Source: Branchiostoma floridae (lineage: Eukaryota > Chordata > Leptocardii > Amphioxiformes > Branchiostomatidae). From it: a stretch of 64,000 nt of DNA. Under the pieces are notes generated by a model. It saw only the letters and a program-made list of their open reading frames with translations. It had not been told where the DNA came from and did not search any database. The position numbers and the translations under genes are program-made. Shown here one piece after another: positions 1 to 11,815 of this stretch; the first letter of the stretch is position 1; every line of letters begins with the position of its first letter. The stretch is from NCBI RefSeq assembly GCF_000003815.2, contig NC_049987.1, positions 2,104,761 to 2,168,760 on the forward strand. Direction: 5' to 3'.

Positions 1-300
1 ACTTCGTACACCCCCCGGCTGACTGTCCAAAGTTAGATGACGTCATGGTTAGGGTGACGTCATAACTTTGGACAACTTCGGACAACTTCGTACAACCCCC
101 GACTGACTGTCCAAAGTTAGGATGACGTCATGGTTAGCGTGGCGTCATAATTTCGGACAACTTCGGACAACTTCGTACACCACCCGGCTGAGTGTCCAAA
201 GTTTAGATGACGTCATAACTTCGGACAAGTTCGTACAACTTTGGACAACTTTGGACAACTCCAGACATCTAACTTAACTTAGGACAACTTCGTGCATTTC
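1..300. repeat. ~85-bp minisatellite with TGACGTCA sites
   Basis: About three head-to-tail copies of an ~85-bp unit are visible: the phrase acttcgtaca starts at 1, 85 and 170. Each unit carries one or two palindromic TGACGTCA octamers (38, 55, 123, 208) and several ggacaactt/tcggacaa phrases. The array is cut by the window start and becomes irregular after about 240. There is no coding potential. Confidence 0.8.
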
Positions 301-592
301 ACCCTGATACTGGACATGGGTGGATCTTTGAACATGGACCCAGCCTAAAAAGGTCACTATCTTAATCTAATTAACAATTACACCACAATATGCTACCATG
401 CCTTTCATCCACTTGTTTAGCTTAGAGTGTTGAAGTGAAGAAAAGTTTGGAATATCTGAAAACAATCTCCATATCGTATAGAGATTGTATTGTCTTAAAA
501 TATTGTTCATCAATGTATAAAGTAAAACATACAAATTTTAAGTGGTAAACAATAGAGTAACATTTAAAATTATGTAATACCAACCAACCCAC
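301..592. other. AT-rich non-coding stretch (intron of WDR17)
   Basis: This lies downstream, on the minus strand, of the last visible WDR17 exon, whose donor is at 592/591. I see no exon, stop-bounded domain or repeat here. The 3' end of WDR17 must lie left of the window. Confidence 0.5.
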
Positions 593-3500
593 CTGTATTC
601 TAGTCTTGGATAGGAAGGACACATGTACATCAGAGTGGCTGGGGAGATGGGAGCCCGTGCAGTGGTCAGCCCCAGGTTCAATGTCCAGCTCCTCCTGTCC
701 AGCCTTCCTCAGCAGCCTCTGTAGAGCCTTCTGGTAACCTTCCCTCAAACCAACCTCGCTCGTCTCTGAGGAATCCTTCTTTAACTCTCTGTATGGCAGA
801 GGAGGAGAGTCATTAACACTGCCTATCTCCTGCTCTCCCTAGCGAACAAAATTGGGGCCAGCTAAGAATTCGAACCCAGAACCTTTAGATTCTAAGTCAA
901 CACAACCCTAACCACAAGACCACCTTTTCACATGAGACTACACACGTGCTTAAGAACGAAATTTTTCTGCTTGCTACATAACACAAAGATGAGCATCTGG
1001 ACCCCACTCCAGCACATCTGACAACTACATAACAATGGAATTCATAAAACAATATAAAAGTGACATTAATTTACAATGGTCTATGATATACATTATACAT
1101 TTTTTTTACAAACTTAGTTTTTGAACTCTTTATAACATGCAACAATTCAGCACCAAGGACAGAGATGGTCTTTGCTTCTTTGTATCAAATACCCAGTAAA
1201 TAGCTTCATGGTGTAACACACCAGGTTTGTACTGCACAGTACCAGTCAACCTGCATATCCTGACAGNNNNNNNNNNNNNNNNNNNNNNNNNNNNNNNNNN
1301 NNNNNNNNNNNNNNNNNNNNNNNNNNNNNNNNNNNNNNNNNNNNNNNNNNNNNNNNNNNNNNNNNNTGTAGTATCATTACTGGGGGCGAAAGCAAAAACA
1401 AAAAGCTTACTGATCTATATATACCTTTCATTAGATAATACTTGCTCAGCCTTCCATGCTGTCAACTCCTCTTCCACTTGGTCCTTGCTGAATGGCCAGT
1501 TAGAGTTTTCCTTGTCCACTAACATACTGGACATAAAAATATCATACAAGGGTTAATGATGTCCAGTAATTACTTTTCATAGTTAGATTGTTACAAAGAT
1601 TTCGAAAATGTTACAACAAAAGGCAAGAAACACCCTCTTGGTAATGTGGAATTGACTCGGACAAAACAAATTTTTTAACACTTCAATCCTTTTCTTTTAA
1701 TCATGACGCAAGTAATGAAGTTGTTGTGCCAAGGCTATAGAATGAAGACCGACCTTGTTTGCTGGAAGAGCGCGGGAACAATGGCGCTGTACCCTCGTCT
1801 CACTGCTAGAAGAGCTCCGACATAGGCACTGATGGTAAGCAGCTCACTGCGAAGGCTACAGCACAACATGGCAATGCATCATATATATCTCAAGTACTGT
1901 AAATCAATGTATTTTTCTGGGGCCTTAATTTTGCTGTAAAAGGGAAAAGGAGTTTTTGCAACATTTTAAGTTCACAGTTGAAAAAGTTCTGTAGTACGGT
2001 ACCATAGTAATACATGTACATTGGAAATGCATGATCAGTGTCACAATTTCACGGTGGAGCAGTCACAGCAAAATTCAACCACCGCAAAGATTTTAAGATC
2101 TATTGCACAACAAAGCTCAAATGGTAACAACATGGGGCGGATGCTTTGGCTTACATCTGAAATCATGTCAACATTTTACCAGACTTCTGAGCAACTTTTT
2201 AGTGCCAATTTGCCATTTTTTTGCACACGCATCAGTTTTGGGAGTGTTCAGATAGTCATCCATGAGTCATATTGTCCTTACCTGGTACACTTTGGACTAT
2301 CCAGCTTGTCTGTCCTGGTACAGCCCATGTACTGCACCAGTTCTGCTACATCCTGCACTGTCCAACCAGCTGTGGTCATCCTCTCTGAAGTACAGATGGG
2401 AAAATCATCTCAGTAATACATTTAGTTTTTGACAAACAATCAAAAACAAAAATAAGTACTATTTCCACAAAGTCAAATACACTTACAATTGCTTAGAGAC
2501 TATCCACTCAATGAGTAATTATACATTTATGCATCAAAATCACGTCTATTGTAAAGGATTTCTTGACAAGCCAAGGCACTGGCAAACTATTGCTAATTTA
2601 TACAAGTAGGTTTTATTTACGTTGACCAACTGAAATAGACTGGCATGACTAGTTAACACTGTCTATATCGAGTAATCATCCTCAGATTCAAGATTACGCT
2701 GCTTCCTTCAGAATTTTTGTTTCATTAATTTTGTTGTTGTTGTTGTTGTCATTACTAGTACTGTTGCTACCCAAACCCATTGATACACCTTTAAATGTGT
2801 GATTTTCATTAGACATGTCACATGGGTCACTTTTCCATTGGCAACAGGATGATAATCTGCATACAAAAAAAAACTAAATGCTTGAATGCTAGGGTTCTGT
2901 AACAATCGTGGCATGCAGGAAGTCTGATACAAAGCTGACTGACCCTTGACGACTTTCAGACCCAGCTCTAAGCCCTGCTCAGGACATGTTGAGAGGAGGT
3001 AGTACTTGACAGAATCCATCTCCTGCCCCCCCTCCTCCTGTAGAGCCTGGGCCTTGCTGTAACACTCCTCCATGTCGGGGAACCCAGCCTGCAAATACAC
3101 ACACACACGGCATGTTGGTCTTCAATATTGTTCACATTTCTTTCCATCTGTTCACTACATAAATTGAACTATGTCCTAGGAGGTGATAACCCGCAGTGTA
3201 CAAATAGGTAATTATATCTGTTCAAAGAATGCTTAGATCTTAGAACTAAATGTAAATGATACTCTAGACTCAACATGCTGATATATTAATTGATACTTAT
3301 TTGTAGACTCTCATATAGGTAATTCAATGCATATACTTGTTTGTGTGTGTCATAGATATCTGTAGCAGACCTTCCGAAAGTCGCTGTACTTTTGTTGTTT
3401 GAATAAAGATTGTATTAAAATGCAACAGACTTTAAGCAGTGGCGTCCAATGGCCACGTGGTTAGGCTAGTGTATGTAAGATTGAAAGGTCACATGACTGA

Positions 3501-6500
3501 TTCCTGGTGCACCTGGCTAGACATTGTGTCACAGATTTTGTCTTATTCTAACATTTTGCATCATGTTCCAGTTATGATATCAAGGCTCTTACAAGTCCAA
3601 TTTTGGTTGCTGTATGGTCGCTCAGCAATCAACATTTCCAGAAAAGGGGGCCAAACAGTACATGTAACTGCTTTCATGGTTTAAAGAGTCCTTAAGACAT
3701 CTGTCCTTTTCTTTGTTTGATGATTTCATTATGTACATCAGCCATTTTATTTGAAATCTAAAGGACGATATCTAGGGTATGTGAGCACTCTCCCATGTAA
3801 TGTATTACACAATTCAGCCTATAGGCTGCATGTTTGACAAATAAATCATTCTGATTCTGACCTTTGCATGGAGATCATTTATTTCTGCCGATCCCCCAGA
3901 ACAGCTGATACAGAACCTGGCTAGTGCTGCCTCACTGTTGGGCAAACGTTGCAACATCTCCACAGCCAAGTCCCTGTGGAAACAACATTACGGATAAGCT
4001 AACACAGTTTTTTAAAACTTTTAATTCAATTATGTCAGCTTTCGTACAGTTTAGCAGCTGGACTGCCGATGGTAGACTGAATGCTGTCAGTATACACTGA
4101 AGAAAGAGTTAACTTCACATTTGAAATTCTGTCTATCTCTGATGGTTGTATGAGTCTGATAAAAATTGTTTGATGACTTTTAATACTTGGCTGGTTAGAT
4201 GCAAACTAAATGATAGGCATTTCAATGGCATCACTTCATTGAGCATTGTTATGTCTAATTACTGAAGAAAAGCCATGATAAATACAAACATTTGTGAATG
4301 CTAGACATCCAGGTACAACATTACAATGAATACAAACAAATTTTCTAAAAGAGTCAGACAAAACAGATAGCATCCACTGTCTTTCATCAGTAACTGAGAA
4401 AAGATAGTCACTGACAGTTTAAGCAACTGATAATGAAGGATAGTGAATGCTATCTAAAATGTCAGACTCTTTAGACTACACACAAACATGTTTTGGTGCT
4501 GCATTTTGATTGGATTAATGTCTCAGGGGTAAGATTTCAGTGGTTACAGATTCATTGTGCACAATGTTTTGACTGAACAAAGCCAAATATACTATACACA
4601 ATAATATTTTGCTGATGCATTTTGATTAGATCAAAGGCTAATGATGTCACTTCTACAAAAACAGATAACAGTCAATGTCTGCTCCATATACTGTAAATGT
4701 CAATTTTGTGGTCATGAGAAAATGTAGTGTTTGCAGTGGTTTTAAGTTCACAATAGCACTACAGTCACATATTGCACAGTAACTGTAACACCGGTGGTTT
4801 TAAAATCACAGTGATGCAGCCACCACAACAACTACAAGCATAAAACCACTGCAAAATTTTTTTAATAATTTCAATAATTACAGTACCTACATGTAATGGT
4901 TGATCACAAGAGGAGATAAACTTTATTCTGGCATTGATGTAAGGATGATTCCCAGGTCAGTTCAATTCAATCCTTTTTTCTGGTCTGGGAGCAAAATTAG
5001 ACTTTGTTCATTTTAGTGATGCTGAAGAAGAGTGATGAGTGTCACTCGGAACGTCCAGAAGTAAATTTCTCCTTTTTTATCCAGTTGTAGATATTGAATT
5101 GTATTTGAATATTGTTAACCTGGATGTCTAATCTTCATAAACACAGACTTTATTCAAAACCTGATACTGTATCACCGAAGATGCAAACTTTTCCTAGCCA
5201 CAAGTTGTTTTCATCTTGCTATAATATATAATAATTCCAAATTTTTCAATTTTCTCAAATCCCTGACCAAGAAATTGAATTGCTGTGGTGTCAGTGAAAG
5301 AGCAAGGAGCAAAGGAGAGATGACACACCTGTACCCCAAAGATGGCACGCTTGTAATGAAAGTTGACAAAATGAGTAAGTACAGTATAGATCTGTGGTAT
5401 TAGGCAAAATGTCACCACTACAACATGACATTTTGCATGTTAGAAAGGAAATCTCAACTATGATTTCTTTATGTGAAAAGACTAGCATTTCATTTAACCT
5501 AAAGGCCCCTACTGTAAGATTTTAATGTCAAAACCGGGAATGATATGCAGAGCAAAATTTTGCCTTGAATGTATTAATTCTAACATCTTCACAAAAATTA
5601 TCTTTAAATTTGCCATTCTATCTACAGTCAAAAGACTATGATATAAGTCCACAACACAGGGATGTGCTAAGGATTTGAACCTAGAACTTTTATCATTTAA
5701 GAGGTTCATAAGTCACGAAAGAGCAAGTTAATAAGACTAATACTTTAATCAGAGACTCTCGAAAACAAATAAAACACGTACCTCCAAATTTTCAATGTCT
5801 GCTCAGTACAGCTTGATCACAAGAACTTTTAGCTTTACAAAACTAACCACAACACAAACCAAAGACCTTATCACCACAATACCCCAACATGCAGCAATGG
5901 CTGCCCAACTAGCTGGCTCCAGAGAAACCTTACCATCTGTTGATGCGTGTGCAGCGTTGTGCCAGTAGCTCTGTGGCCAGGTAGGTAAGACGAGGGGTTT
6001 TGCCTATAGTTGTGCCAAGACTGATGGCCAGTTCCAGCTCATTCCCACGGATCAACTTGGACATGGCAAGCTAAAAAGAAAACAAAACAAAACAAAGCAT
6101 TGTTAGAGGTTTCAAACTATACCCGGTCAGCCTATTACCTCAATAGGTAGCCCTGGGTGCCATTACCAGTAGTGACCGCTGGCTCAGCGAACAAAAATTG
6201 AGGATGGCACCCAGGTAACTCAAAAGGCACATGTGATTGGCATCTTTAAGTCTGAGACACATAAGGCATATGAAGCACGACAAATTTCAAAATCGTGGTT
6301 AGGCCACACCACATCAATTTAATTCCTTGATTCACGGTCTTTCCTTTTTTTTCCCAATTTGAAATAAAAATTTGCCATAAGTCACAGCTCCATTCAGTTA
6401 TGTTCATTTCCCATATTTATTTATTTATTTATTTATTTCATCTTGAGACAGATGGGTTACCCCTACAACAGTGCATACAGTTAAGATATATAAACAACTA

Positions 6501-9206
6501 TTGATAACATTACAATTATTTTTTCAGCCTCAAAATCCACCTGGTACATTCTTACTTTGGACGACAAGTAGCATGGACACAGTTTAAAAATTGGTCATGA
6601 CGTGAAGAAGGCTGAGAGGCCATGGTTAGCTATGTTGTGTACATATGACAGGGGCTTTACTGACAAGAATGGCAACAAAATAATAGAATCACAGACATCC
6701 TTACTCTGTAGTCTTCCACAGCCAGATGACAGCAGGCTGCCTTCATTGGCTGCCCGTCCTGGAAGTACCAGTCTGCCAAACGTCTGCTGGTCTTGTGTAG
6801 GAGCGGCCAGCTGTCCTCGCCATCCTCCGCCACACCGTTGTACGCGGCGTTATTGTACTCCGTCGCCTGCCCAACCTTTATCCCCCCCTCCTGGGCGGCC
6901 TGTGCGACCAGCATGGCATCCTGGAGCTCCCCCCGGGAGGTGTAGAAGTCCACCACGCCCTGGACGTCTCCCACGGCAACGCAGAACGGAGCCGCCTCCC
7001 GGTTATCCTCAAGGACCTGCTGTTTGGCCCATCTTATAAGGGAAGAGAAAACAACATTTAATGTTTGGATCTTTCACCTGAAATTTCCTCTTTAAACCAT
7101 CTACTTTAAACCATCCCTTTTTAGTAGTGATGGAGACAAGACGGTAATAATGCATTTATCACTCAATTATCAAGCCCATTTAGGAAATCCAATTAGATTT
7201 TAATTAGCAGTGACAGTCCAAAATCAGCTATTGTTCCTACAAGTACTATGGGAAGCTTATTGAGAAAAACATTGCACTGTCCATGCAAAGGAGCAAGAAT
7301 TATTTTGAAGATCAGGGCACACACACAGAGAAAGAAATATGGAGATTGATTTTGTGCAGCCTTAATAAAGAACTCCCCATTGTACAAGCAAGATTAAGAA
7401 ATGAAATACCTTCTTGCCAGGGACTTCCAGTATTCCATGGAAACACCAGGAGCTACAGCCAGGGCCTTCTCCCACTGCAGAAATAAACCATGCAATGTTA
7501 GGAAGTGCATTTCTAGTCTAGACCATGTCCAGACCTGATTTGGTATGAGACAGGGGCCTTCAGCTTACTACACACAATGCAACACACAGTGCATGCACAG
7601 TTCAAACTGTGATTTAGCTTATTGTCATCAGACCCCATCCCAACTTACACCAAAAAGCAGTTACTCAAGTGTCACTGACAAAAGATATAGGATGGTTATC
7701 TGAAACATCTGACCATTTCCAAAATCATATCCAGTTGCTTGAGTAACTGCTTTTTGGCGTATCTTATTACCTGGATGTCTAACCTTCATTGACATTGCAA
7801 GCAACACACACACAGGGTTTTGTTTCTGTATCCTTCAATCATACTTAAGAATCACATTGGTAAAGTGTTCTAGTATGCGTTGACTGTATGACTGAGCTTT
7901 GCATTACACAGAGCATGCACAGTTCAAACTGTGAAGTAGCATTAGTGGGACCGCCTGGCACAATAAGCAGCACGTTTGACTCAGGTCCTGAAGGTCCTGA
8001 GTTCAAACCCCGCCGTGTCACCGATCTTGTGCCCTTGGGAAAGGCACTTTACACGACTTTCCTATATAGGCTACAAAAGTCTTCAGCAAATTTAAGTTGG
8101 TAGCCTCAAAAACGAAAGAAGAAAGCATATTGCCAACTCACCTCTCCCACCTCCACCATGAGCTCGCAGTACCTCTGCAGGTTGCCCAGCTTCACGTGGA
8201 TGAGCGCCGCCTGCCGTAGCCGGTCCTCCCTGCTCTGGGCTCCGACCCCGGCGCCGAACTTTGACATGCGCACCACCTCCAGCTCCTGGGCCTCCGACTG
8301 AAATCATTTCATTACAAAATCATGTTCAGTTGCTCGAGTAACTGCTTTTGGGGCATATTTTATTGCCTGGATGTCTAACTGTAATCTTCATCAACATTGC
8401 AACCAACAAACACAAAAAAAGAACAGCTTCATCACCTGTCTGCCGTAAAGTACCATAGTTATCAACTCAGGATTCATGTATTCAAAAATTTGTTTTTCCC
8501 TAGACTATTGTAGAGTGGGACTCTACCAAGCACAGTAGAGACATTCTCACTGGATAGCTTTAAAATCACTCACAGCTAGAAAGACATTAAAGACTAAACA
8601 CATTTGAAAAATATCACAATTACAGGACAGTTTGATTAAGACGGTCTGCACAAAATTGAAAAGTGGCTCAAGTCGGACGTATGGACACCAGGAAGAATAG
8701 AACTTACATGCAATTTGTAAAGTCTAATGGAGATCGAAACAAAGAAACAAACAAACTCACCGCCTTGTAACTGGTGAGGTGCTTCATGTGCATGATGCCC
8801 TTCCTGTACACCTGTGGGTTCAGCCCCTCCTCCTCCCCTCGAATCACTGACACCAGGTCCCACAGGTTCTTGGTTCCGTTAGGAGGCTGGGGAAGAGCAT
8901 GGTGCAGATGTTAGAAACAAAACCAATGTTAATTGTAAACAAATTACAAAGGTGAAGGAGTCATCATCAAGTCAGGTGAAGCGTACAAATAGCGAGTAGT
9001 AAGTGCAATGCAGCTGTGCTACAGGTTGCTACTACTGAGTGACTTGTACAGCTGTGTGCATGGCAAACTTACACTGAAGAACTCTGCGAACATCTGCAGC
9101 CCCCTGATGTACTGTTCCTGGGCAGGGAGGGCCTCGACGCGCTGTCTGAGATCACGAGACACCCTACCAGACAGCAGGGGAGGTGCACCCGCAGCCATCG
9201 CTTGTT
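593..9206 (-). CDS. WDR17: WDR17 (WD repeat-containing protein 17), C-terminal half, partial
   Basis: Thirteen minus-strand exons with AG/GT borders and matching phases: 9206-9073, 8886-8761, 8297-8142, 7474-7410, 7032-6705, 6070-5934, 3973-3862, 3088-2944, 2384-2282, 1846-1754, 1526-1425, about 1379-1251 (mostly in an N-gap), 838-593. The product is the helical, TPR-like solenoid that follows the WD40 propellers in WDR17. Recognisable stretches are NGTKNLWDLVSVI, YRKGIMHMKHL, SEAQELEVVRMSKFG, LQRYCELMVE, LADWYFQDGQP and KAACCHLAVEDY. The family resembles intraflagellar-transport WD proteins, but its biochemical role is poorly known. Both ends are missing: the WD40 exons should lie at higher coordinates, where a LINE, a gap and an unrelated FnIII contig are found, and the 3' end is left of the window. 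Family assignment is from remembered WDR17 motifs; no alignment was run. Confidence 0.8.
850..945 (-). repeat. tRNA-derived SINE head
   Basis: Read on the minus strand this has tRNA-like boxes: ggtggtcttgtggttaggg (A-box-like) and ggttctgggttcgaattctt (B box). It lies in a WDR17 intron between exons 838-593 and 1379-1251. Only the tRNA-like part is clear. Confidence 0.5.
1267..1366. other. 100-N assembly gap inside a WDR17 exon
   Basis: Exactly 100 N. On the minus strand a good acceptor (cccccag, exon from 1379) reads in phase into the gap, and a donor (atgcag/gttgac, exon end 1251) follows it, so a WDR17 exon spans the gap. Confidence 0.9.
1894..2005. repeat. Short inverted MITE-like repeat (actgtaaat family)
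   Basis: It begins gtactgtaaatcaatg and ends ttctgtagtacggtacc, with an internal 'ttttgcaacattttaagttcac' stretch. Related copies occur at 4680-4888, 33478-33657 and 39183-39393, where cgcggtggtttta-like phrases recur in both orientations. Boundaries are approximate. Confidence 0.45.
3430..3720 (+). repeat. Degenerate tRNA-derived SINE
   Basis: The phrase gccacgtggttaggctagtg resembles a tRNA A-box region and actgattcctggtgc a decayed B box. It lies in the WDR17 intron between exons 3973-3862 and 3088-2944. The 81-codon open frame inside is not considered a gene. Confidence 0.35.
4346..4473. repeat. Foldback MITE, ~40-bp inverted arms
   Basis: The left arm (aaaagagtcagacaaaacag, then atagcatccactgtctttcat) is nearly the reverse complement of the right arm (gaaggatagtgaatgctatc, then taaaatgtcagactcttta). 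The loop is about 45 bp. It is a non-coding intronic element of WDR17. Confidence 0.65.
4680..4888. repeat. MITE-like inverted repeat with 'cagtggttttaa' phrases
   Basis: It starts ctgtaaatgtcaattttgtg and ends caataattacagtacc, with caccggtggttttaaa and ataaaaccactgcaaaa facing each other. It is the same family as the copies near 33.5 and 39.2 kb, which keep cgcggt motifs. Confidence 0.5.
5080..5170. repeat. Dispersed intronic repeat ('cctggatgtctaa')
   Basis: The phrase acctggatgtctaatcttcat recurs at about 7770-7800 and 8368-8395, there joined to gagtaactgcttttgg. The three copies lie in different WDR17 introns and are not coding. Element borders are not resolved. Confidence 0.4.
6402..6560 (-). 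repeat. (TTTA)n tract and probable LINE 3' tail
   Basis: A tttatttatttatttatttatt run at about 6416-6440 is followed on the plus strand by catcttgagacagatgggtta. Read on the minus strand this is a short 3' UTR ending in (AAAT)n, as L2/CR1-type LINEs do. No reverse-transcriptase frame remains. Confidence 0.35.
7640..7800. repeat. Inverted repeat around 'gcagttactcaag'
   Basis: The phrase aaaaagcagttactcaag (about 7652) faces cttgagtaactgctttttgg (about 7738), forming a stem with an ~70-bp loop. A related half-copy (ctcgagtaactgcttttggg) is at about 8333. It is intronic in WDR17. Confidence 0.5.
7935..8100 (+). repeat. tRNA-derived SINE (shared tail 'gggaaaggcactttacac')
   Basis: A tRNA-like head has a B box at ctgagttcaaaccccgcc, followed by ccgatcttgtgcccttggga and aaggcactttacacgacttt. 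The same central domain is seen at 39738-39912 and 44027-44340, which defines one SINE family. It ends just before the WDR17 exon at 8142. Confidence 0.7.
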
Positions 9207-9511
9207 CTGAGGAGAACATAGACCAGCATCAGCAGTGGTGTAAGTAAAAACATGGGCAAGTTGTTAATGATTATAAAGACTCGCTCTGATAAGGGGAGAT
9301 TTACATAGACACTGATCCTGCTAAGTTCTCTATGAAATGCATTTCGTGCAGTGCCTTTTGAGCAAGGAAAACTGCCACCAAGTGACTGCTGAAGACTAAT
9401 CTGGGTTTTGACCTTGTTAGTTAATGCAGGGGTCACATTTCCAAACCATGCAGCGCCTGGCCAACAGTTTACAGGAATGAAAAGTATGATATATTACAAA
9501 AGACAACAAAA
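9207..9511. other. Non-coding stretch upstream of the first visible WDR17 exon
   Basis: The acceptor for exon 9206 (ttctcctcag) lies at its left edge. No further WDR17 exon, and no WD40 coding, is found before the LINE poly-T tract at 9512. Confidence 0.5.
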
Positions 9512-9512
9512 C

Positions 9513-9554
<42 letters not shown>

Positions 9555-11495
9555 TTTTTATTGCATTTCACAGAAAAGCACAGATTTACAGAAATCAAAA
9601 GAAATTACAAAAGTTGAAAGAAAGTACAAAACACAGACCACGGATCCAAAATAATATATCATAAAGGTGGAAATAAACGAACGAAGGCTACAGTGAAAAA
9701 ACATTTACAACAACTGGTATTCAATCATCTGAACATAGTTAAGGATAACAACGAAGATGGATACTACATGACAGGTAATATGGACAAGTAGAGAAGAAAG
9801 TAGAACAATGCCAATGGAAGATAGCAATGGACCAATTAATTAGCAAGGTTAAATGGGAAAGACTCCCATTTACTAAAATGGATATCTAATTTGTTCCTTC
9901 TCTCTGCTATCATATATTCTGTCTTGTAATATCTCTTTACATACGAAATGTAATGATTTACAACTAGTTTTTTGTCTCTCTGTATGAAAATATAATGTTT
10001 GGCCACTAGAATTAACAAATTCTCGATTACATTACAATTTTCAGATATGTCACCTAAAATAACTGTCTGAAAGTCCAGATGTAAGGTTTTATTTACTATT
10101 GTTTTAAACCATATTTCTAAATCTGTCCAAAAAGTAACAACTCTAGGGCAGTCCCAGAATAAGTGTCTAATGGTCTCTACTTCCTCACAATGTGCACAGT
10201 TCGGGCTATTTAGAATTTTCCAGATGTATAACATTTTCTTTGTGGCTAACAATCTGTGCAATATTTTATATTGAAAAATTCTTAGTTTCGGGCATATAGT
10301 CAGTGCATAAACTAATCTAAAAACCCATTTCCACGGGAAAATTGTATTAAATTCATCTTCCCAGCGTCTTTGTATGTTCAGTGGGTTTCTATTTTCTGAT
10401 TGCAAAAAGGATGTATAGATAATTTTGTTTATTTTAGTTGCCTTCAGCCATACGTAATTTGCTGTATGAGGTAAGATAGGGCCTATTACTGGTGTGTTGT
10501 CTAAAAGCTTTTTTTTCCAGTTTCGCGGTATTGCAGATAATATCTGATTGTACTCTAGCTTATCAAATGCTGTACCGAATTTAGCAAGAAGGCCATTGTA
10601 AGATAAAAAGCGTCCATTTGTATCCAAAAGGTCATTAATGTAATAAATTCCATGTTTAAGAGGTTTTTCCCATATAATAGGCGTATTTTCGATTACGATA
10701 CTTGAGTTGCACCATAAGAGTTGTGCTTGTATCTCTTTCAAAGTTTCAGGAGGTTTAAATTGGAAAGAAAGCCATGCTTTCAAAACATCTTTGAAAAAGG
10801 GATTAGGAGAGACAAGTAATCTAATAAAAACATTATTCATTTGATCAGTGGATATCTTTGTTGCGATATCCTTCCCCAAGGACAGTTGTAAGAACGGATA
10901 CAAATATCTACTAAATATTACGGACGATGTACATAAGAAAGATTTGCGACTTGAATCTTGCTGGAAGAATATTCTTGGAACCCATGAAGCCTTACGGGTA
11001 AGGTCAAAAGAAGGTAGATGTATTAATCCTAAACCTCCATTGTCATATGTATTGTAAAGGATTTTACGTTTAATTTTTTCAGGTTTACCATTCCATATGA
11101 ATTTAAAAATTTTTTGCTCATATGTTTGGAAAAAAGTTTTTCCGGGGGAAGGTAAAGACAAAAATAAGTGGGTAAATTGTGAGACCACAAGTGTATTAAT
11201 GAGGGTAATCTTGCCATAAAGTGTCATGGGTAACATTCTCCAAGGTTGGAGAGTTCTGTCAACTTTAGTTAACCTATCTTGATAATTGTCTGTAAGTTTA
11301 TTTATGTCTCCGGTGATCCCAACTCCGAGCATTTTTACCGGTCCATTTGTCCATATTATAGGGAGATTACATGGCAAGGTAAAGTTAGTATTCCTTAAAG
11401 TTCCTATTCTTAGAATTTGGCATTTTTTGTAGTTTGGTACCAATCCAGAGATTTTGAAAAATTATTTAAGTCATTTGTAGGCAAAGAGAGATGGA
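9512..11495 (-). mobile_element. 5'-truncated, decayed LINE (L1/Tx1-like), C-terminal reverse-transcriptase ORF
   Basis: A 535-codon minus-strand frame (11443-9836) matches the C-terminal part of an L1/Tx1-type ORF2: the palm/thumb region (FKFIWNGKPEKIKR, GGLGLIHLPSFDL) and a terminal zinc-knuckle CAHC...H.....C (CAHCEEVETIRHLFWDC). A 3' UTR (9835-9546) and poly(A), seen as a plus-strand T-run at 9512-9545, complete the 3' end. Around 11455 the same protein continues in a neighbouring frame, so there is a one-base frameshift. The 5' part is lost in the gap at 11496. It is a dead copy in the place where WDR17's missing exons would be expected. Confidence 0.85.
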
Positions 11496-11595
11496 NNNNN
11501 NNNNNNNNNNNNNNNNNNNNNNNNNNNNNNNNNNNNNNNNNNNNNNNNNNNNNNNNNNNNNNNNNNNNNNNNNNNNNNNNNNNNNNNNNNNNNNN
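11496..11595. other. 100-N assembly gap
   Basis: It separates the LINE from the FnIII contig. Sequence on the two sides is unrelated: LINE ORF on the left, intron of an FnIII gene on the right. Confidence 0.9.
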
Positions 11596-11815
11596 GCAGT
11601 TAGGGGGGAACCTCTTTTGCCTCTGACTATACATATAGCCTTGCTTCAAAAATAATTTGCACATCCATATTTTGGGCACTCAAGAAATTTGTCATGCTAC
11701 CACATACCCCTTTTTACTAAAGCTAAAGCACGTTCTTGATGATTTTGTTTCCATACATGACTTAAGTTGCAACATTTTCAGCTTATCATTGATGTTTGTA
11801 TCTCAGGGTTTGTAC

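Noticed and set aside
2021-2416. 131-codon plus-strand frame
   Set aside because: It is antisense to a phase-consistent WDR17 exon (2384-2282) and has no domain or codon pattern.
6602-7039. 145-codon plus-strand frame, Pro/Arg-rich
   Set aside because: It is antisense to the 328-nt WDR17 exon; the composition follows from that exon's GC-rich codons.
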